Below, one piece after another: positions 63,785 to 64,000 of a stretch of 64,000 bases of DNA. A program made the position numbers and the translations under genes. A model generated the notes under the pieces. The model saw nothing but the letters and a program-made list of their open reading frames with translations. It did no database searches and was not told the origin of the DNA. Source of the stretch: Melioribacteraceae bacterium 4301-Me. Its GTDB lineage: Bacteria > Bacteroidota > Ignavibacteria > Ignavibacteriales > Melioribacteraceae. Within the stretch, counting starts at the first letter, position 1, and every line of letters begins with the position of its first letter. The DNA is taken from assembly GCA_041538185.1 (NCBI GenBank), contig JBGORM010000003.1, positions 62,001 to 126,000 of the forward strand, written 5' to 3'.

Positions 63785-64000
63785 ATGGCTCCCTCTACAT
63801 TAAAAGGGAAAAAAATAATTGTCGGTGTAACTGGATGCATTGCGGCTTATAAGTCTGCATTATTAGTAAGACTCTTGATTTCACAAGGAGCAGAGGTACG
63901 CGTTGTTATGACGCCCTCTGCCTGCCATTTTATTACCCCATTGACCTTATCTACTCTGTCTAATAATCCAGTTGTAGTCAATATGTTTCCGGAGACTGAA
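63785..64000 (+). CDS. coaBC: Phosphopantothenoylcysteine decarboxylase/synthase, N-terminal part
   Basis: The first 72 codons run to the end of the window. KKIIVGVTGCIAAYKSALLVRLLISQGAEVRVVMTPSACHFITPLTLSTLS is the flavin-binding CoaC start. The full enzyme makes 4'-phosphopantetheine for CoA from 4'-phosphopantothenate and Cys. Whether the CoaB half follows cannot be seen; the gene starts 3 bases after rpoZ. Confidence 0.9.
   Translation, partial: MAPSTLKGKKIIVGVTGCIAAYKSALLVRLLISQGAEVRVVMTPSACHFITPLTLSTLSNNPVVVNMFPETE

Overview
The window is AT-rich bacterial chromosome, densely coding, with no rRNA, CRISPR array, prophage or intact transposase gene. The best guess is an anaerobic or facultative member of the Ignavibacteria (Ignavibacteriota, near Bacteroidota and Chlorobi). 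The main clues are a type IX secretion C-terminal sorting domain with the PNPFNPST hallmark, Bacteroidota-style TonB-like and omega subunits, a bacillithiol synthesis gene with a bacilliredoxin, and a quinol/sulfur respiration cluster. This placement is an inference and was not tested by phylogeny.

Layout. 0-8.4 kb: acylphosphatase tail, ispF, DedA, lnt and ltaE in tight succession; then an acyltransferase-like membrane protein (minus strand), a DEDDy exonuclease, a GxxExxY nuclease-fold gene framed by dispersed 'CGCAGAG' repeats, a TonB-like protein and two small proteins. 8.4-18.4 kb is the most distinctive region: a Tat-exported Rieske protein, a b6-type cytochrome b fused to a c-type cytochrome with 12 potential heme sites, a MerR regulator with a Cys-rich tail, a PsrA/PhsA-type molybdoenzyme with its four-cluster ferredoxin and NrfD membrane anchor, two half-size YeeE/YedE (thiosulfate-type) transporters, and a rhodanese-fold protein whose catalytic Cys is Gly and whose only Cys is its last residue. 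I read this as one quinol-to-sulfur-compound respiratory module.

18.5-20.6 kb: a minus-strand unit of a MarR regulator, a membrane protein and a THEP1-like NTPase. 20.9-26.8 kb: nucleotide-sugar genes (galE, rfbC, ugd, an rmlD-like gene and a PfkB kinase) plus bshA. 26.9-35.2 kb: tRNA-Arg(CCU), sulfite/sulfonate-type (TSUP) exporters, enolase, a DMT transporter, a macro-domain protein and a LOG-family protein. 35.3-39.7 kb: an uncharacterised Rossmann protein, a PTS IIA protein, hisS and an rRNA/tRNA methyltransferase. 39.8-46.3 kb: a full SUF iron-sulfur operon (sufBCDS, sufT-like) with bacilliredoxin and an Rrf2 regulator; an inverted repeat overlapping a TTGACT box precedes sufB.

46.3-52.3 kb: a lipoprotein, a type IX-secreted metallopeptidase, a deoxyhypusine-synthase-like enzyme and an SDR epimerase. 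52.3-58.9 kb: rplM-rpsI-rpsB-tsf-pyrH-frr, then a malic enzyme fused to a phosphotransacetylase domain; several strong terminators and a possible structured leader before rpsB are visible. 59.1-64 kb: an L,D-transpeptidase-fold protein with Ser in place of the catalytic Cys, an Omp85 outer-membrane protein, and yicC-gmk-rpoZ-coaBC.

Non-coding structure worth noting: two copies of a ~307-310 bp element about 22 kb apart whose two ends change together, the 'CGCAGAG' repeat family, a 118-bp unit bounded by perfect 14-bp inverted repeats, and several palindromes.
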